From Nocardioides aromaticivorans (lineage in GTDB: Bacteria; Actinomycetota; Actinomycetes; Propionibacteriales; Nocardioidaceae), in the NCBI RefSeq assembly GCF_013408525.1, contig NZ_JACBZM010000001.1, positions 4,092,001 to 4,156,000 on the forward strand: a stretch of DNA of 64,000 bases, in the 5' to 3' direction. The notes beneath the pieces are model-generated. The model was not told the origin of the DNA, searched no databases, and saw only the letters and a program-made list of their open reading frames with translations. The number at the start of each line of letters is the position of its first letter. Within the stretch, counting starts at the first letter, position 1. Made by a program: the position numbers and the translations under genes. Shown here piece after piece: positions 46,964-55,585 of the stretch.

Positions 46964-47920
46964 GTGGGACTGGTGATGACCGTCGCCGCGGCCGCCGAGG
47001 ACCTGCCGCGGTTCGACGCGGGGGCGCTCGTGTCCCAGTGGGGGCTCGCGCCGCTGCCGCTCGTGGTGACGGTCTGGGCGACCGGTCTCTACGTCCTCGG
47101 GGTGGTCACGCTGCACCGCCGCGGCGACTCGTGGCCGGTCGGGCGGTCCATCGCCTGGGGCATCGGCATGCTGGCGTTCTACGTCGCGACCTCGTCGGGC
47201 CTCGCGGCCTACGACACGGTCCTGATCAGCGTCCACATGGTCCAGCACATGGTGCTGTCGATGGTCGTGCCGCTCTCGCTCGCGCTCGGCGCGCCGGTGA
47301 CGCTGGCCCTGCGCACGCTGCCCCGTCGGCCGCGCGGCTGGCTGCTCGCCGTACTCCACTCGCGGCTGGCCAAGGTGCTGGGCTTCCCGCCGCTGGCCTT
47401 CGGCCTCTACGTGATCTCGCCCTGGGCGCTCTACTTCTCCGGCTGGTACGAGGCGTCGCTGCGCTCGACCTACGTGCACGAGATGATGCACGTGCACCTC
47501 GTGGTGGTCGGCGCGCTCTTCTTCTGGCCGATCGTCGGGGCGGACCCGCTGCCCGGCCGGGTGCCGCACCTGTTCCGGCTGCTCCTCACCGTGATGACGC
47601 TGCCGTTCCACGCGTTCCTCGGAATCACGATCATGGGCCAGAAGACGCTGCTCGGCGGCGACTGGTACCCCTCCCTGCACGACGGGCCGATGGCCGCCTG
47701 GCTCCCGGACCCCCTCGAGGACCAGCACCTCGCCGGCGGCATCCTGTGGGCGGCCGGCGACCTGGTCGGCCTGTCCTTCTTCTTCGTGCTGTTCGCGCAG
47801 TGGGTGCGCGCCTCGATGAAGGAGGCCGAGCGCGAGGACCGGCGCCTGGACCGGCTCGAACGCCAGGAACGGCTCGCCGCGGCGCAGACCCGGCCACCGG
47901 GCAGCGCCGAGGCCGAGTAG
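46964..47920 (+). CDS. CtaG-like cytochrome c oxidase assembly protein
   Basis: 318-residue membrane protein of the caa3_CtaG family, with about seven hydrophobic segments. VHMVQHMVLSMVVPLSLALGAP and VHEMMHVHLVVVGALFFWPI hold the conserved His pairs thought to handle copper. LPFHAFLGITIMGQKTLL is also typical. GTG at 46964 is six bases after GAGGAGG; an ATG at 46976 is less well placed. It is divergent from ctaE, fitting a role in oxidase assembly. A charged C-terminal tail of about 35 residues is present. Confidence 0.88.
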   Translation: MGLVMTVAAAAEDLPRFDAGALVSQWGLAPLPLVVTVWATGLYVLGVVTLHRRGDSWPVGRSIAWGIGMLAFYVATSSGLAAYDTVLISVHMVQHMVLSMVVPLSLALGAPVTLALRTLPRRPRGWLLAVLHSRLAKVLGFPPLAFGLYVISPWALYFSGWYEASLRSTYVHEMMHVHLVVVGALFFWPIVGADPLPGRVPHLFRLLLTVMTLPFHAFLGITIMGQKTLLGGDWYPSLHDGPMAAWLPDPLEDQHLAGGILWAAGDLVGLSFFFVLFAQWVRASMKEAEREDRRLDRLERQERLAAAQTRPPGSAEAE

Positions 47921-47930
47921 CATCGCGCGG

Positions 47931-48332
47931 GTGAGCTCTCCGAAGTCTCTGAAGGTGCTCGTCTACAGCGACGACGTGCACACCCGCGAGCAGGTCATCC
48001 TGGCGCTGGGCCGTCGCCCGCACCCGGACCTGCCGGAGCTGGAGTACGTCGAGGTGGCGACCGAGCCGGTGGTGATCCAGCACATGGACGCCGGGTACCT
48101 CGCCCTGGCGATCCTCGACGGCGAGGCCGTCCCCGCGGGTGGCATGGGGATCGCCAAGCAGCTCAAGGACGAGATCTACGACTGCCCGCCGCTGCTGGTG
48201 CTCACCGGCCGGCCGCAGGACGCGTGGCTGGCGACCTGGTCGCGCGCCGACGCCGCGGTGCCGCACCCGATCGACCCGATCCAGCTGGCCGAGGCGGTCG
48301 TGTCGCTGCTGCGCGCCCGCGTGCCTGCCTGA
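47931..48332 (+). CDS. Receiver-like (pseudo-response regulator) protein
   Basis: 133 residues with a CheY-like fold and nothing else. The acidic pair ([10 protein letters not shown]), the Asp of LAILDGEA and the Thr of VLTGRPQ are present, but the invariant Lys of the KP motif is replaced by His ([18 protein letters not shown]). Phosphorylation may therefore be altered or lost. It lies between the ctaG-like gene and trpD, nine bases upstream of trpD, and may be co-transcribed with both. Confidence 0.78.
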   Translation: MSSPKSLKVLVYSDDVHTREQVILALGRRPHPDLPELEYVEVATEPVVIQHMDAGYLALAILDGEAVPAGGMGIAKQLKDEIYDCPPLLVLTGRPQDAWLATWSRADAAVPHPIDPIQLAEAVVSLLRARVPA

Positions 48333-48340
48333 GCGCCGCG

Positions 48341-49363
48341 ATGACGTGGCCCGACGTCCTCGGCACACTCGTCGCCGGGGAGGACCTGACGCCTGCCCAG
48401 GCGACCTGGGCGATGGGGGAGATCCTCGCCGGCGAGGCCACCCCCGCGCAGATCGCCGGCTTCGTCGTCGCGCTGCGGGCCAAGGGCGAGACGATCGACG
48501 AGCTCACCGGTCTCGTCGACGCGATGTACGGCGTGATGACGCCGATCTCGGTGCCGGGCCGGCTCCTCGACGTCGTCGGCACGGGCGGTGACCGGTCCTT
48601 CTCCGTCAACATCTCGACGATGTCCGCGATCGTCGCGGCGGGCGCCGGCGCCCGCGTGGTCAAGCACGGCAACCGGTCCGCGTCCTCGCAGGCCGGCACC
48701 GCCGACGTGCTCGAGGCGCTCGGTGTCCGGCTCGACCTGCCGGCCGACCGGGTGGCCGAGGTCGCGACCGAGGCCGGCATCACCTTCTGCTTCGCGGCGG
48801 CCTTCCACCCGGCCATGCGGCACGCCGCCGTCCCGCGCCGCGAGCTCGGCATCGGCACCGCCTTCAACGTGCTGGGCCCCCTGGCCAACCCGACGAAGCC
48901 GGCCGCACAGGCCATCGGCTGCGCCGACCCGAGGCTCGCCCCCGTCATGGCCGGTGTCTTCGCCGCCCGCGGCGTCGACGCCTGGGTCTTCCGCGGCGAC
49001 GACGGCCTCGACGAGCTGACGACCACCACGACGTCCTCGCTGTGGGTCGTCCACGAGGGCACCGTGACCACCGCGAAGGTCGACCCCGCGGCCTACGGCC
49101 TCGCCCCGGCGACCGCCGAGGACCTGAGGGGCGGCGACGCACAGCACAACGCCGGCGTCGTACGACGGTTGCTGGAGGGGGCGCCGGGCCCGGTGCGCGA
49201 GGCGGTCCTGCTCAACGCCGGCGCCGCGCTGGCCGTGTACGACGCCCCGGGCGGCGCCGTCGACGAGGCGCTGGCCGCGGGCATCCACCGCGCGGCCGAG
49301 GCGATCGACTCGGGAGCCGCTCAGGCGACGCTCGAGCGCTGGATCGCCGCCGCCTCGGCCTGA
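48341..49363 (+). CDS. Anthranilate phosphoribosyltransferase TrpD
   Basis: 340-residue enzyme of tryptophan synthesis, adding phosphoribosyl to anthranilate. The PRPP site [20 protein letters not shown] (about 77-96) and [21 protein letters not shown] are present. It is alone, without other trp genes, as in M. tuberculosis (Rv2192c) where it also neighbours ctaE. Confidence 0.95.
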   Translation: MTWPDVLGTLVAGEDLTPAQATWAMGEILAGEATPAQIAGFVVALRAKGETIDELTGLVDAMYGVMTPISVPGRLLDVVGTGGDRSFSVNISTMSAIVAAGAGARVVKHGNRSASSQAGTADVLEALGVRLDLPADRVAEVATEAGITFCFAAAFHPAMRHAAVPRRELGIGTAFNVLGPLANPTKPAAQAIGCADPRLAPVMAGVFAARGVDAWVFRGDDGLDELTTTTTSSLWVVHEGTVTTAKVDPAAYGLAPATAEDLRGGDAQHNAGVVRRLLEGAPGPVREAVLLNAGAALAVYDAPGGAVDEALAAGIHRAAEAIDSGAAQATLERWIAAASA

Positions 49364-49529
49364 TCCAGGCCTCCGGTCCGCGGCAGCCGCCTAGTCCCAA
49401 GTGACCAGAGGGAAGCGACCAATTCCGGTCCCGCGCTCGCCCGCGCTCGGCTAGCGTGCGAGTGCCGGCCCCGGGAGGACGTCCGACTGACGGGCGCGTG
49501 GTCGGCGTTCCGGGACCTTGGAGGGGATC

Positions 49530-51914
49530 GTGTCGATGCGTCGTGCCTGCCTGTCTGCGCTCATCTCGGCGGTGGGAGCATCCGCACTGGTGGCGCTGCC
49601 GCCGGCCGCCCCGGCCCGTGCCGACGTCGACACCTCGGCGGCTGCCCTCGCGCTCGACCTGCCCGCCGGCGTGACCGTGACCTCGCTGGCCGGCGCTCCC
49701 GCCAGCCGTGCGATCGCGGACACCGGTGTCGACCAGACCGTCGACTTCAACGACTTCCCGTCGCGCGGCTCGAGCTACCTGATGTTGTCGACCGGTGACG
49801 CCTCGAAGGTGTTCGAGGGCGTTCCGACGTCCCAGCTGAGCACCGACTTCGGTGATGACGGCGCGCCTGATGCGTCGAGCATCACGATCAAGGTCGCCGC
49901 TGGCACGCCCGGCGCGGGATGCCTCTTCGTCGACTTCGCCCTCGGCACCGAGGAGCCGACCGGCTACACGGCATCGACCCCGGACGACGCGCTCTCGATC
50001 GTCAAGGACGGCACCAACTACGCGTTGAACGCGGGCGACGGCTACTTCAGCCAGGACGACCCGGACACCACGGCGTCGCCTGACTGGCCGGAGTCCGGCA
50101 AGCCGCCGTACGAGGTCAACCAGGTCGACTACTGGCACCGCCCGGGCGACCCCCTGGACCCGATCCCCGGGACCGCCGAGGACCCGCGGCTCCCTGCCGT
50201 CACCGGGCTGAACCACGTGACGAGCCTGGACACGGCGCGCGTGCCACTGGACGTCAGCAGCGACCAGGAGGTCGTGGTCACGGTGACGGACGCGCCGACC
50301 GGGGCGAACGGCGACCTCGACTCGGTCGCCTTCGTCGACGACGTGCGTCTGGCGTCGAGCTGCGGCAACGGGATCGGCGTGGAGCCGAAGCCCGAGAACC
50401 AGGAGTCGCCCACCGCCTGCTGCGGCGTGATCCGCGGTGTCCGCGGCGTCGGCAACGCCCTCGTCTACGACCCGATCCCCTCGACCCCCGCGGTCGAGAT
50501 GTACGACGCCCCGGGCGTCGAGGCGAACGGGTGGAGGTCGCCGTCCAACAAGCCGGTCGAGCTCCGCTTCCGCTGGTACCGGACCGCCTCGGGCTATCGC
50601 AACAACGGAAGCATGCGCGCGTGGACCGCGATCCCGAACGCGGACCGGCAGAGCTACGTGCCGACCTCGGTCGACAAGGGCAAGGTCCTCATCGTGCTGG
50701 TCACCGGCCTGGTCGACGGACGTCGTGCGGAGACCTTCCCGTCCACCAACGACGCCGCGACCTGGTACGTGACCCTGCAGATCGACCTCGGCACCTTCGT
50801 CGAGGGCGAGGCGCCCGTCATCAGCGGACCTGCGGACGGCTCGGCCGCGGTCGGGGAGACGCTGACGGCGCAGATCGGGGACACCGTCCCGCGACAGGAC
50901 ACCTACGACTGGCAGTGGTACGCCAAGGCGCCGGGCGCGTCCGGTCTCGGGTCCTCGATCTCGGGGGCGAACGGCCAGTCCATCACGCTCGGCGAGGCCC
51001 AGGCGGGCAAGGTGCTCACGGTCAGGGCAACCGCGAAGCGCGACCAGTTCGCCGACAAGACCTGGACCAGCCCCGAGTACGGCCCCATCGAGGCCCTGAC
51101 GTGGGGAGCGACCGGGACGCCGTCGATCGTGGACGACGGCAGCCCGCAGGTCAACGACGTCGTGACCGTCGACCCCGGCGCCTGGGAGCCCACGCCCACG
51201 TCGTACAGCTATCAGTGGCGCCGCAACGGGCTGCCGATCAGCGGGGCCGTGTCCGGCAACTACACGCTGAAGGCTGCCGACGCCGGTGCGTCGATCACGG
51301 TCGACGTCTCGGGCGTGCGCACCGGATATGCCCAGGTGCCGAAGACCTCGGCCCCCATCACGCCCCAGGGCGCGACCATGGCGGGAGCCGTGCCGACCAT
51401 CACCGGTACCCCGAAGGTGGGCGTGCGCCTGACCGGGGCCGTGAGCGGCTGGTCGCCCGTCGGGTCCTCCCTCACCTACCAGTGGTACGTGGGTGAGACC
51501 CAGGTCCAGAGCGGGACGAGCCGCTACTTCACGCCGCCGGCGAGCGCCGTCGGGCTACCCGTCACGCTGCGCGTGACCGGCACCAGGACGGGCTACGAGC
51601 CGCTGACCGTGCCGAGCGCGCCGACCGCTCCCGTGGCCAAGGGCGCGCTGGCGGTGGGCACCGTCCGGATGTCCGGGATCCTGCGCGTCGGCAACACCCT
51701 GCGCGCGTCGACTCCCTACTGGGGTCCGTCGCCGGTGAGCTTCAAGTACCGCTGGAAGATCGGCAGCGCCTACGTCGCGGCCCCGGCCGGCACCCGGTCC
51801 TACCTGAAGTTGCCCGCACGGGCCCGAGGCAAGCGCATCACCCTGGTCGTGACCGCGAGCAAGGCCGGCTACGGCTCGGTGACCAAGTCGGTCGTCAGCG
51901 CCGCCGTGCGCTGA
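49530..51914 (+). CDS. Large surface protein with Ig-like repeats
   Basis: 794 residues. A Sec signal peptide (RRACLSALISAVGASALVAL, ending PARA) precedes an N-terminal beta domain with GCLFVDFALGTEEPTGYTAS, loosely like choice-of-anchor L modules. From about 430 there are four Ig-like repeats of about 85-95 residues, each with a YQW-type core (DWQWYAK, SYQWRRNG, TYQWYVGE, KYRWKIG). No sorting motif or membrane anchor ends the protein. GGAGG upstream favours GTG at 49530, with ATG at 49536 possible. The function may be adhesive; this is inference. Confidence 0.75.
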   Translation: MSMRRACLSALISAVGASALVALPPAAPARADVDTSAAALALDLPAGVTVTSLAGAPASRAIADTGVDQTVDFNDFPSRGSSYLMLSTGDASKVFEGVPTSQLSTDFGDDGAPDASSITIKVAAGTPGAGCLFVDFALGTEEPTGYTASTPDDALSIVKDGTNYALNAGDGYFSQDDPDTTASPDWPESGKPPYEVNQVDYWHRPGDPLDPIPGTAEDPRLPAVTGLNHVTSLDTARVPLDVSSDQEVVVTVTDAPTGANGDLDSVAFVDDVRLASSCGNGIGVEPKPENQESPTACCGVIRGVRGVGNALVYDPIPSTPAVEMYDAPGVEANGWRSPSNKPVELRFRWYRTASGYRNNGSMRAWTAIPNADRQSYVPTSVDKGKVLIVLVTGLVDGRRAETFPSTNDAATWYVTLQIDLGTFVEGEAPVISGPADGSAAVGETLTAQIGDTVPRQDTYDWQWYAKAPGASGLGSSISGANGQSITLGEAQAGKVLTVRATAKRDQFADKTWTSPEYGPIEALTWGATGTPSIVDDGSPQVNDVVTVDPGAWEPTPTSYSYQWRRNGLPISGAVSGNYTLKAADAGASITVDVSGVRTGYAQVPKTSAPITPQGATMAGAVPTITGTPKVGVRLTGAVSGWSPVGSSLTYQWYVGETQVQSGTSRYFTPPASAVGLPVTLRVTGTRTGYEPLTVPSAPTAPVAKGALAVGTVRMSGILRVGNTLRASTPYWGPSPVSFKYRWKIGSAYVAAPAGTRSYLKLPARARGKRITLVVTASKAGYGSVTKSVVSAAVR

Positions 51915-51935
51915 GCCGGGCGTCGTCGCGCCGGG

Positions 51936-52214
51936 TCAGTCGAGGCCCAGCGAGAACGTCGCCTCGAGGTCGTGGCGCGAGTAGGCCCGGTAGGCGATGT
52001 GGGTCTCGGTGTCGACGACGCCGTCGACCTTGTTGAGGCGGTCGGAGACCACCGCGGCGATGTCGTCGTGGTTGCGGACGCGCACGAGCGCGATCAGGTC
52101 GATCTGGCCCGTGACGGAATAGACCTCGCTCACGCCGTCCAGCGCGGCGATGGCGGCGGCCACCTCGGGGATCCGCGCGGTCTCGGCCTGGACGAACACG
52201 ATGGCGGTGATCAT
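51936..52214 (-). CDS. Stand-alone Lrp/AsnC ligand-binding (RAM) domain
   Basis: 92 residues with only the RAM domain of Lrp/AsnC regulators: MITAIVFVQAETARIPEVAAAI, VSEVYSVTGQIDLIALVRV and GVVDTETHIAYRAYS. There is no DNA-binding domain. Such proteins bind amino acids and may modulate partner regulators. The ATG overlaps the stop of the exonuclease-UvrC gene by four bases, so the two are co-translated. Found in the same place in mycobacteria. Confidence 0.88.
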   Translation of the reverse strand: MITAIVFVQAETARIPEVAAAIAALDGVSEVYSVTGQIDLIALVRVRNHDDIAAVVSDRLNKVDGVVDTETHIAYRAYSRHDLEATFSLGLD

Positions 52215-53923
52215 GGGGCCAGCGTAGTGAGCGCCACGTGGCGCGCGGCACCCTGGACCGGGCAGGTCCACTCGCCGACGACGTCCACCAGGCGCACGCC
52301 CGGCGCCTCGAGCCAACGCAGGATCCGCTCGGTCTCCTCCGCCGTGGCGGCGGGCGTCGGTCCGAGGGCGGGGAGCACCGTCTCGGCGGTGAGCCGCAGC
52401 GAGTCGACCCAGGTGAGCGCGTCGGCGCCGGACGGGATGACGCCGGCCGCTGCCAGTCGGCCGTGCCGCACGACGTGCACCGCCCAGCGGCCGTCGTCCT
52501 CGCGTCGCGCTGCGACGACCTCCGGACAGCCGGTCAGCGCGGCGAGTCGCTGCGTCCGGGCCGAGCCGCGGATGAAGTCGGCGAGCCGGTCGCGGTGGTG
52601 GGCCGCCTCCTCGAAGCGCTCCTGCTCGGCCAGCGCCGACATCCGGGCCTGCACGAGGTCGACCACGTCGTCGGGGCGGCGCAGGAGGGTGTCCTGCAGC
52701 TGGCGGACCACGGCGCCGTACGACTTCTCGTCGACGCTGCCGTCGCAGGGCGCCAGGCAACGGTCCATCTCGGCGAGCGCGCAGGGGGAGCGCGAGGGCT
52801 TCCTGCCGAACCGCTCGTTGCACTGACGGATCGGGAAGACCTCGTGCAGCGCGGCGAGCGAGCTCTCGGCGCTCGCGCGGGAGGAGAACGGCCCCACGTA
52901 GTCGGCGTCGTCGTCGAGCACCCGCTTGACGAGCGACAGCCGGGGCCACGGCTCGCGGGTGAGCTTGAGCCAGGTGACCTTCTCCGGGTGCCGCGAGCGA
53001 CGGTTGTACGGCGGCTTGTGCTCCGCGATCAGCCGCAGCTCGCGCACCTCAGCCTCGAGCGGGGTCGCGCACTCGATCCCGGTCACGGAGGCCGCAAGCT
53101 GGACCATCTGCCCGATGCGGGTGCGCTTCTCCGAGGCCGTGAAGTAGGAGCGGACCCGGCGGCGCAGGTCGCGCGAGGTGCCGACGTAGAGGACCCGCTC
53201 GCGCTCGTCCCGGAAGAGGTAGACGCCCGGGGCGTGGGGGAGGGTGTCGGCGAGGTGGCGCTTGCGTCGCGACGCCGAGGCGACGCGCGCGTTGTAGCCC
53301 TGCAGCTCCTCGAGGGTGTGCACCCCGAGCCCACCGAGCCGCTCCATCAGCCCGTGCAGCACGTCGACGGTGGCGCGGGCGTCCTCGAGCGCTCGGTGGT
53401 TGGGCGTCGTCGACGCACGGAACACGCGCGCGAGCGACGACAGCTTGTGGTTGGGCGCCTCGTCGCGGCTGACGACGTGGCGGGCGAGCTTGACCGTGTC
53501 GAGGACCTCGAAGTCCGGCCACACCAGGTCCTGCTCCTGCGCGAAGTGGCGCAGGAAGCCGACGTCGAAACGGGCGTTGTGCGCGACCAGCACGCTGCCC
53601 GCGGCGAACTCGAGGAACGCCGGCAGGGCCGAGCGGATCGACGGCGCGTCGGCGACCATGCGGTTGGTGATGCCCGTCAGCACGGCGATGAACGCCGGGA
53701 TCGCGGTGTGCGGGTTGACGAGGGTCTGGAACTCGCCGAGCACCTCGCCGCCGCGGACCTTGACGGCGCCGATCTCGGTGATCCGGTCACCGTCGCCGAC
53801 CGATCCGCCGGTCGTCTCCAGGTCGACGACGCAGAAGGTGACGTCGCGCAGCGCTCGCCCGAGCTCGTCGAACGAGCGCTGCTCCTCCCACCGCGGGGCG
53901 GGGAGTGCAGCCGTCGAGGTCAT
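52211..53923 (-). CDS. DEDDh exonuclease fused to UvrC-like nuclease
   Basis: 570 residues. An N-terminal DnaQ-type 3'-5' exonuclease (about 25-195) has FCVVDLETTGG, HNARFDVGFLRHF and HRALEDARATVDVL, the complete DEDDh set. It is followed by a GIY-YIG domain (PGVYLFRDERERVLYVGTSR, about 228-247) and a UvrC-like middle with Cys-containing PCALAEMDRCLAPC and a UVR-like helical pair. The UvrC C-terminal endonuclease domain is absent, as in Cho. This matches Rv2191 of M. tuberculosis. Role: DNA repair, exact pathway unknown. Confidence 0.9.
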   Translation of the reverse strand: MTSTAALPAPRWEEQRSFDELGRALRDVTFCVVDLETTGGSVGDGDRITEIGAVKVRGGEVLGEFQTLVNPHTAIPAFIAVLTGITNRMVADAPSIRSALPAFLEFAAGSVLVAHNARFDVGFLRHFAQEQDLVWPDFEVLDTVKLARHVVSRDEAPNHKLSSLARVFRASTTPNHRALEDARATVDVLHGLMERLGGLGVHTLEELQGYNARVASASRRKRHLADTLPHAPGVYLFRDERERVLYVGTSRDLRRRVRSYFTASEKRTRIGQMVQLAASVTGIECATPLEAEVRELRLIAEHKPPYNRRSRHPEKVTWLKLTREPWPRLSLVKRVLDDDADYVGPFSSRASAESSLAALHEVFPIRQCNERFGRKPSRSPCALAEMDRCLAPCDGSVDEKSYGAVVRQLQDTLLRRPDDVVDLVQARMSALAEQERFEEAAHHRDRLADFIRGSARTQRLAALTGCPEVVAARREDDGRWAVHVVRHGRLAAAGVIPSGADALTWVDSLRLTAETVLPALGPTPAATAEETERILRWLEAPGVRLVDVVGEWTCPVQGAARHVALTTLAP

Positions 53924-54022
53924 GCCGATGACGGTAGGCGGTGGCACCGACGCAATCGCGCAGGCATCCCGGTCGCGGGTCGATTCCGGGGTTGTGTCGG
54001 CCCCTCCTGCCACGCTCGCCCC

Positions 54023-54229
54023 ATGACGACGAGGATCGACTGCGACACCTGCGTGGTGCGGGGTCTCGCGTGCCATGACTGCGTGGTGACCGTGCTGCTG
54101 GGGCCGCCACCGGAGCTGATGATCGACGACGACGAGCTGCGCGCGCTCGACGTCCTGGCCGAGGGCGGCCTGGTGCCGCCGCTGCGGCTGGTCCGGCCGG
54201 TGTCGGCGCCGGAGGTGGAGTCCGCGTGA
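54023..54229 (+). CDS. Small conserved actinobacterial protein
   Basis: 68 residues beginning MTTRIDCDTCVVRGLACHDC, with four Cys in the first 20 residues (CDTC and CHDC), suggesting a metal-binding knuckle, then an acidic DDDELRAL stretch. Function unknown; similar small Cys-containing proteins occur next to the NlpC/P60 gene in other actinobacteria. Divergent from the exonuclease gene. Confidence 0.75.
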   Translation: MTTRIDCDTCVVRGLACHDCVVTVLLGPPPELMIDDDELRALDVLAEGGLVPPLRLVRPVSAPEVESA

Positions 54230-54319
54230 CTCCCCATGTGGCTCGTGGTGCTGGTGGGGCCGTTGGGGCTGGTGTGAGCCGTGTCTCCCGTCTTCCCTCC
54301 CCAACACGCTCGGCAGGGT
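54230..54319. other. Spacer before the riboswitch promoter
   Basis: Ninety bases with no gene. It is a G/T-rich stretch (for example GGCTGGTGTGAGCC) with weak hairpin potential and no T-run. Nothing else is visible. Confidence 0.4.
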
Positions 54320-54348
54320 TTGGCCTCGGTGCGGGCCACGATTAGGCT
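54320..54348 (+). promoter_or_regulatory. Promoter of the NlpC/P60 transcript
   Basis: TTGGCC (54320-54325) and TAGGCT (54343-54348) are separated by 17 bases, a good sigma-70-type spacing. Transcription would start near 54355, just ahead of the c-di-AMP riboswitch. Confidence 0.6.
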
Positions 54349-54395
54349 GCTCGCTCAGGTGTCCGTGGAAGTGGGTCGACCGATCCGCGCGGGCA

Positions 54396-54566
54396 CCGCG
54401 CTGAGTCCGGGGTCGTTCGCGGCACCGGAGCCGGGGAACCAACCACATCTGGGGTGAATCCCGCACGAGGGGCGACCTCGCCAGCCCGACCGGGCTGCGG
54501 GGGAGCAGGGAGTGCGGGTAGGGCGAGTCGTGTCCGAATCCGTCAGCTCACCCGGTAGGCGTACGA
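54396..54566 (+). promoter_or_regulatory. c-di-AMP riboswitch (ydaO/yuaA class)
   Basis: Hallmark segments appear in the right order: CGCTGAGTCCGG, GCCGGGGAACCAAC, ATCTGGGGTGAATC, a variable stem region, then CCGAATCCGTCAGCTCACCC with GGTAGGCG. These are the conserved cores of the ydaO motif. It lies directly upstream of an NlpC/P60 cell-wall hydrolase, a known actinobacterial target. Cyclic di-AMP would be expected to turn the gene off. Confidence 0.9.
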
Positions 54567-54589
54567 CACCAAGAGGGGACCGCCAGCAC

Positions 54590-55585
54590 GTGCTGAACGG
54601 CCGCAAACGCACCACCGCTTCGCTTGCCGCACTGGCCCTGACGGGGACGATCGCCCTGTCGGTGAGTGCCCCGACCAACCCGGCGCAGGCCGAGCCCGAC
54701 ATCGAGACGGTGCGCGACCGCGTCGACCGGCTGCTCCACCAGGCCGAGCAGGCCTCGGAGCGCTACAACGACGCGCGCCTCGAGCTCGCCGAGCTCAACC
54801 GCGACCTCGACTCGCTCGAGGCCGACCAGTCGCGCCAGGGCGACGTCCTCGACGGCGTCCGCGCCGACGTACGGGACGCGACCATCCAGCGCTACCAGAA
54901 CGGCGGCCTCGGTGCGACCGGCGAGCTGCTCGCCTCCGACTCCGCCGGCTTCCTCGACGAGCTCGCGACCCTCTCGACCGTCGACGGCATCCAGGACTCG
55001 CTCCTGTCGGACTACGACAACGAGCTCGAGGCCTACAGCATCCGGCGCGACCAGACCGAGGAGCGCCGTGCCGACGTCAAGGCCCTGAAGAAGGACCTGG
55101 CGAAGGAGAAGAAGAGCGCCGACGACAAGCTCGCCGAGGCCAAGTCCCTCCTCTCGAAGCTCGAGGAGGAGGAGCGCGCCGAGATCCTGTCCCGCGGTGG
55201 CTACCGTGCCCCCGCGGCCGGCTCGATCCCCGCGTCCGGCCGTGCGAAGGCCGCCATCGCCTACGCGCTGGCCCAGGTCGGCGACGCCTACGTCTACGGT
55301 GCGGCGGGCCCCAACGCGTTCGACTGCTCGGGCCTGACGATGATGGCCTGGGCCCAGGCCGGCGTCAGCCTGCCGCACTCCTCGCGGGCGCAGATGGGCT
55401 CCGGCACGCCGGTGTCGCGCAGCGACCTGCAGCCCGGTGACCTGGTCTTCTACTACAGCCCGGTCAGCCACGTCGCCCTCTACCTCGGCAACGGCATGAT
55501 CGTGCACGCGGCCAACCCCGGCGCGGGCGTGAAGGTGTCGAGCGTCGACGAGATGCCGTACGCCGGAGCGGTCCGGCCTGGGTGA
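54590..55585 (+). CDS. NlpC/P60 peptidoglycan endopeptidase
   Basis: 331-residue secreted hydrolase. Signal peptide (RTTASLAALALTGTIALSVS, cut near PAQA), then a long coiled coil (about 40-200) and a C-terminal NlpC/P60 domain with the catalytic Cys246 in FDCSGLTMMAW, His in SHVALYLG and the third polar residue His in IVHAANP. The layout matches RipC (Rv2190c), which is activated by FtsEX through the coiled coil. GTG at 54590 is chosen since earlier starts fall inside the riboswitch. Confidence 0.92.
   Translation: MLNGRKRTTASLAALALTGTIALSVSAPTNPAQAEPDIETVRDRVDRLLHQAEQASERYNDARLELAELNRDLDSLEADQSRQGDVLDGVRADVRDATIQRYQNGGLGATGELLASDSAGFLDELATLSTVDGIQDSLLSDYDNELEAYSIRRDQTEERRADVKALKKDLAKEKKSADDKLAEAKSLLSKLEEEERAEILSRGGYRAPAAGSIPASGRAKAAIAYALAQVGDAYVYGAAGPNAFDCSGLTMMAWAQAGVSLPHSSRAQMGSGTPVSRSDLQPGDLVFYYSPVSHVALYLGNGMIVHAANPGAGVKVSSVDEMPYAGAVRPG

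Noticed and set aside
54512..54589. Earlier GTG starts for the NlpC/P60 protein
   Set aside because: They lie inside the conserved 3' core of the c-di-AMP riboswitch and would add a non-signal N-terminus.
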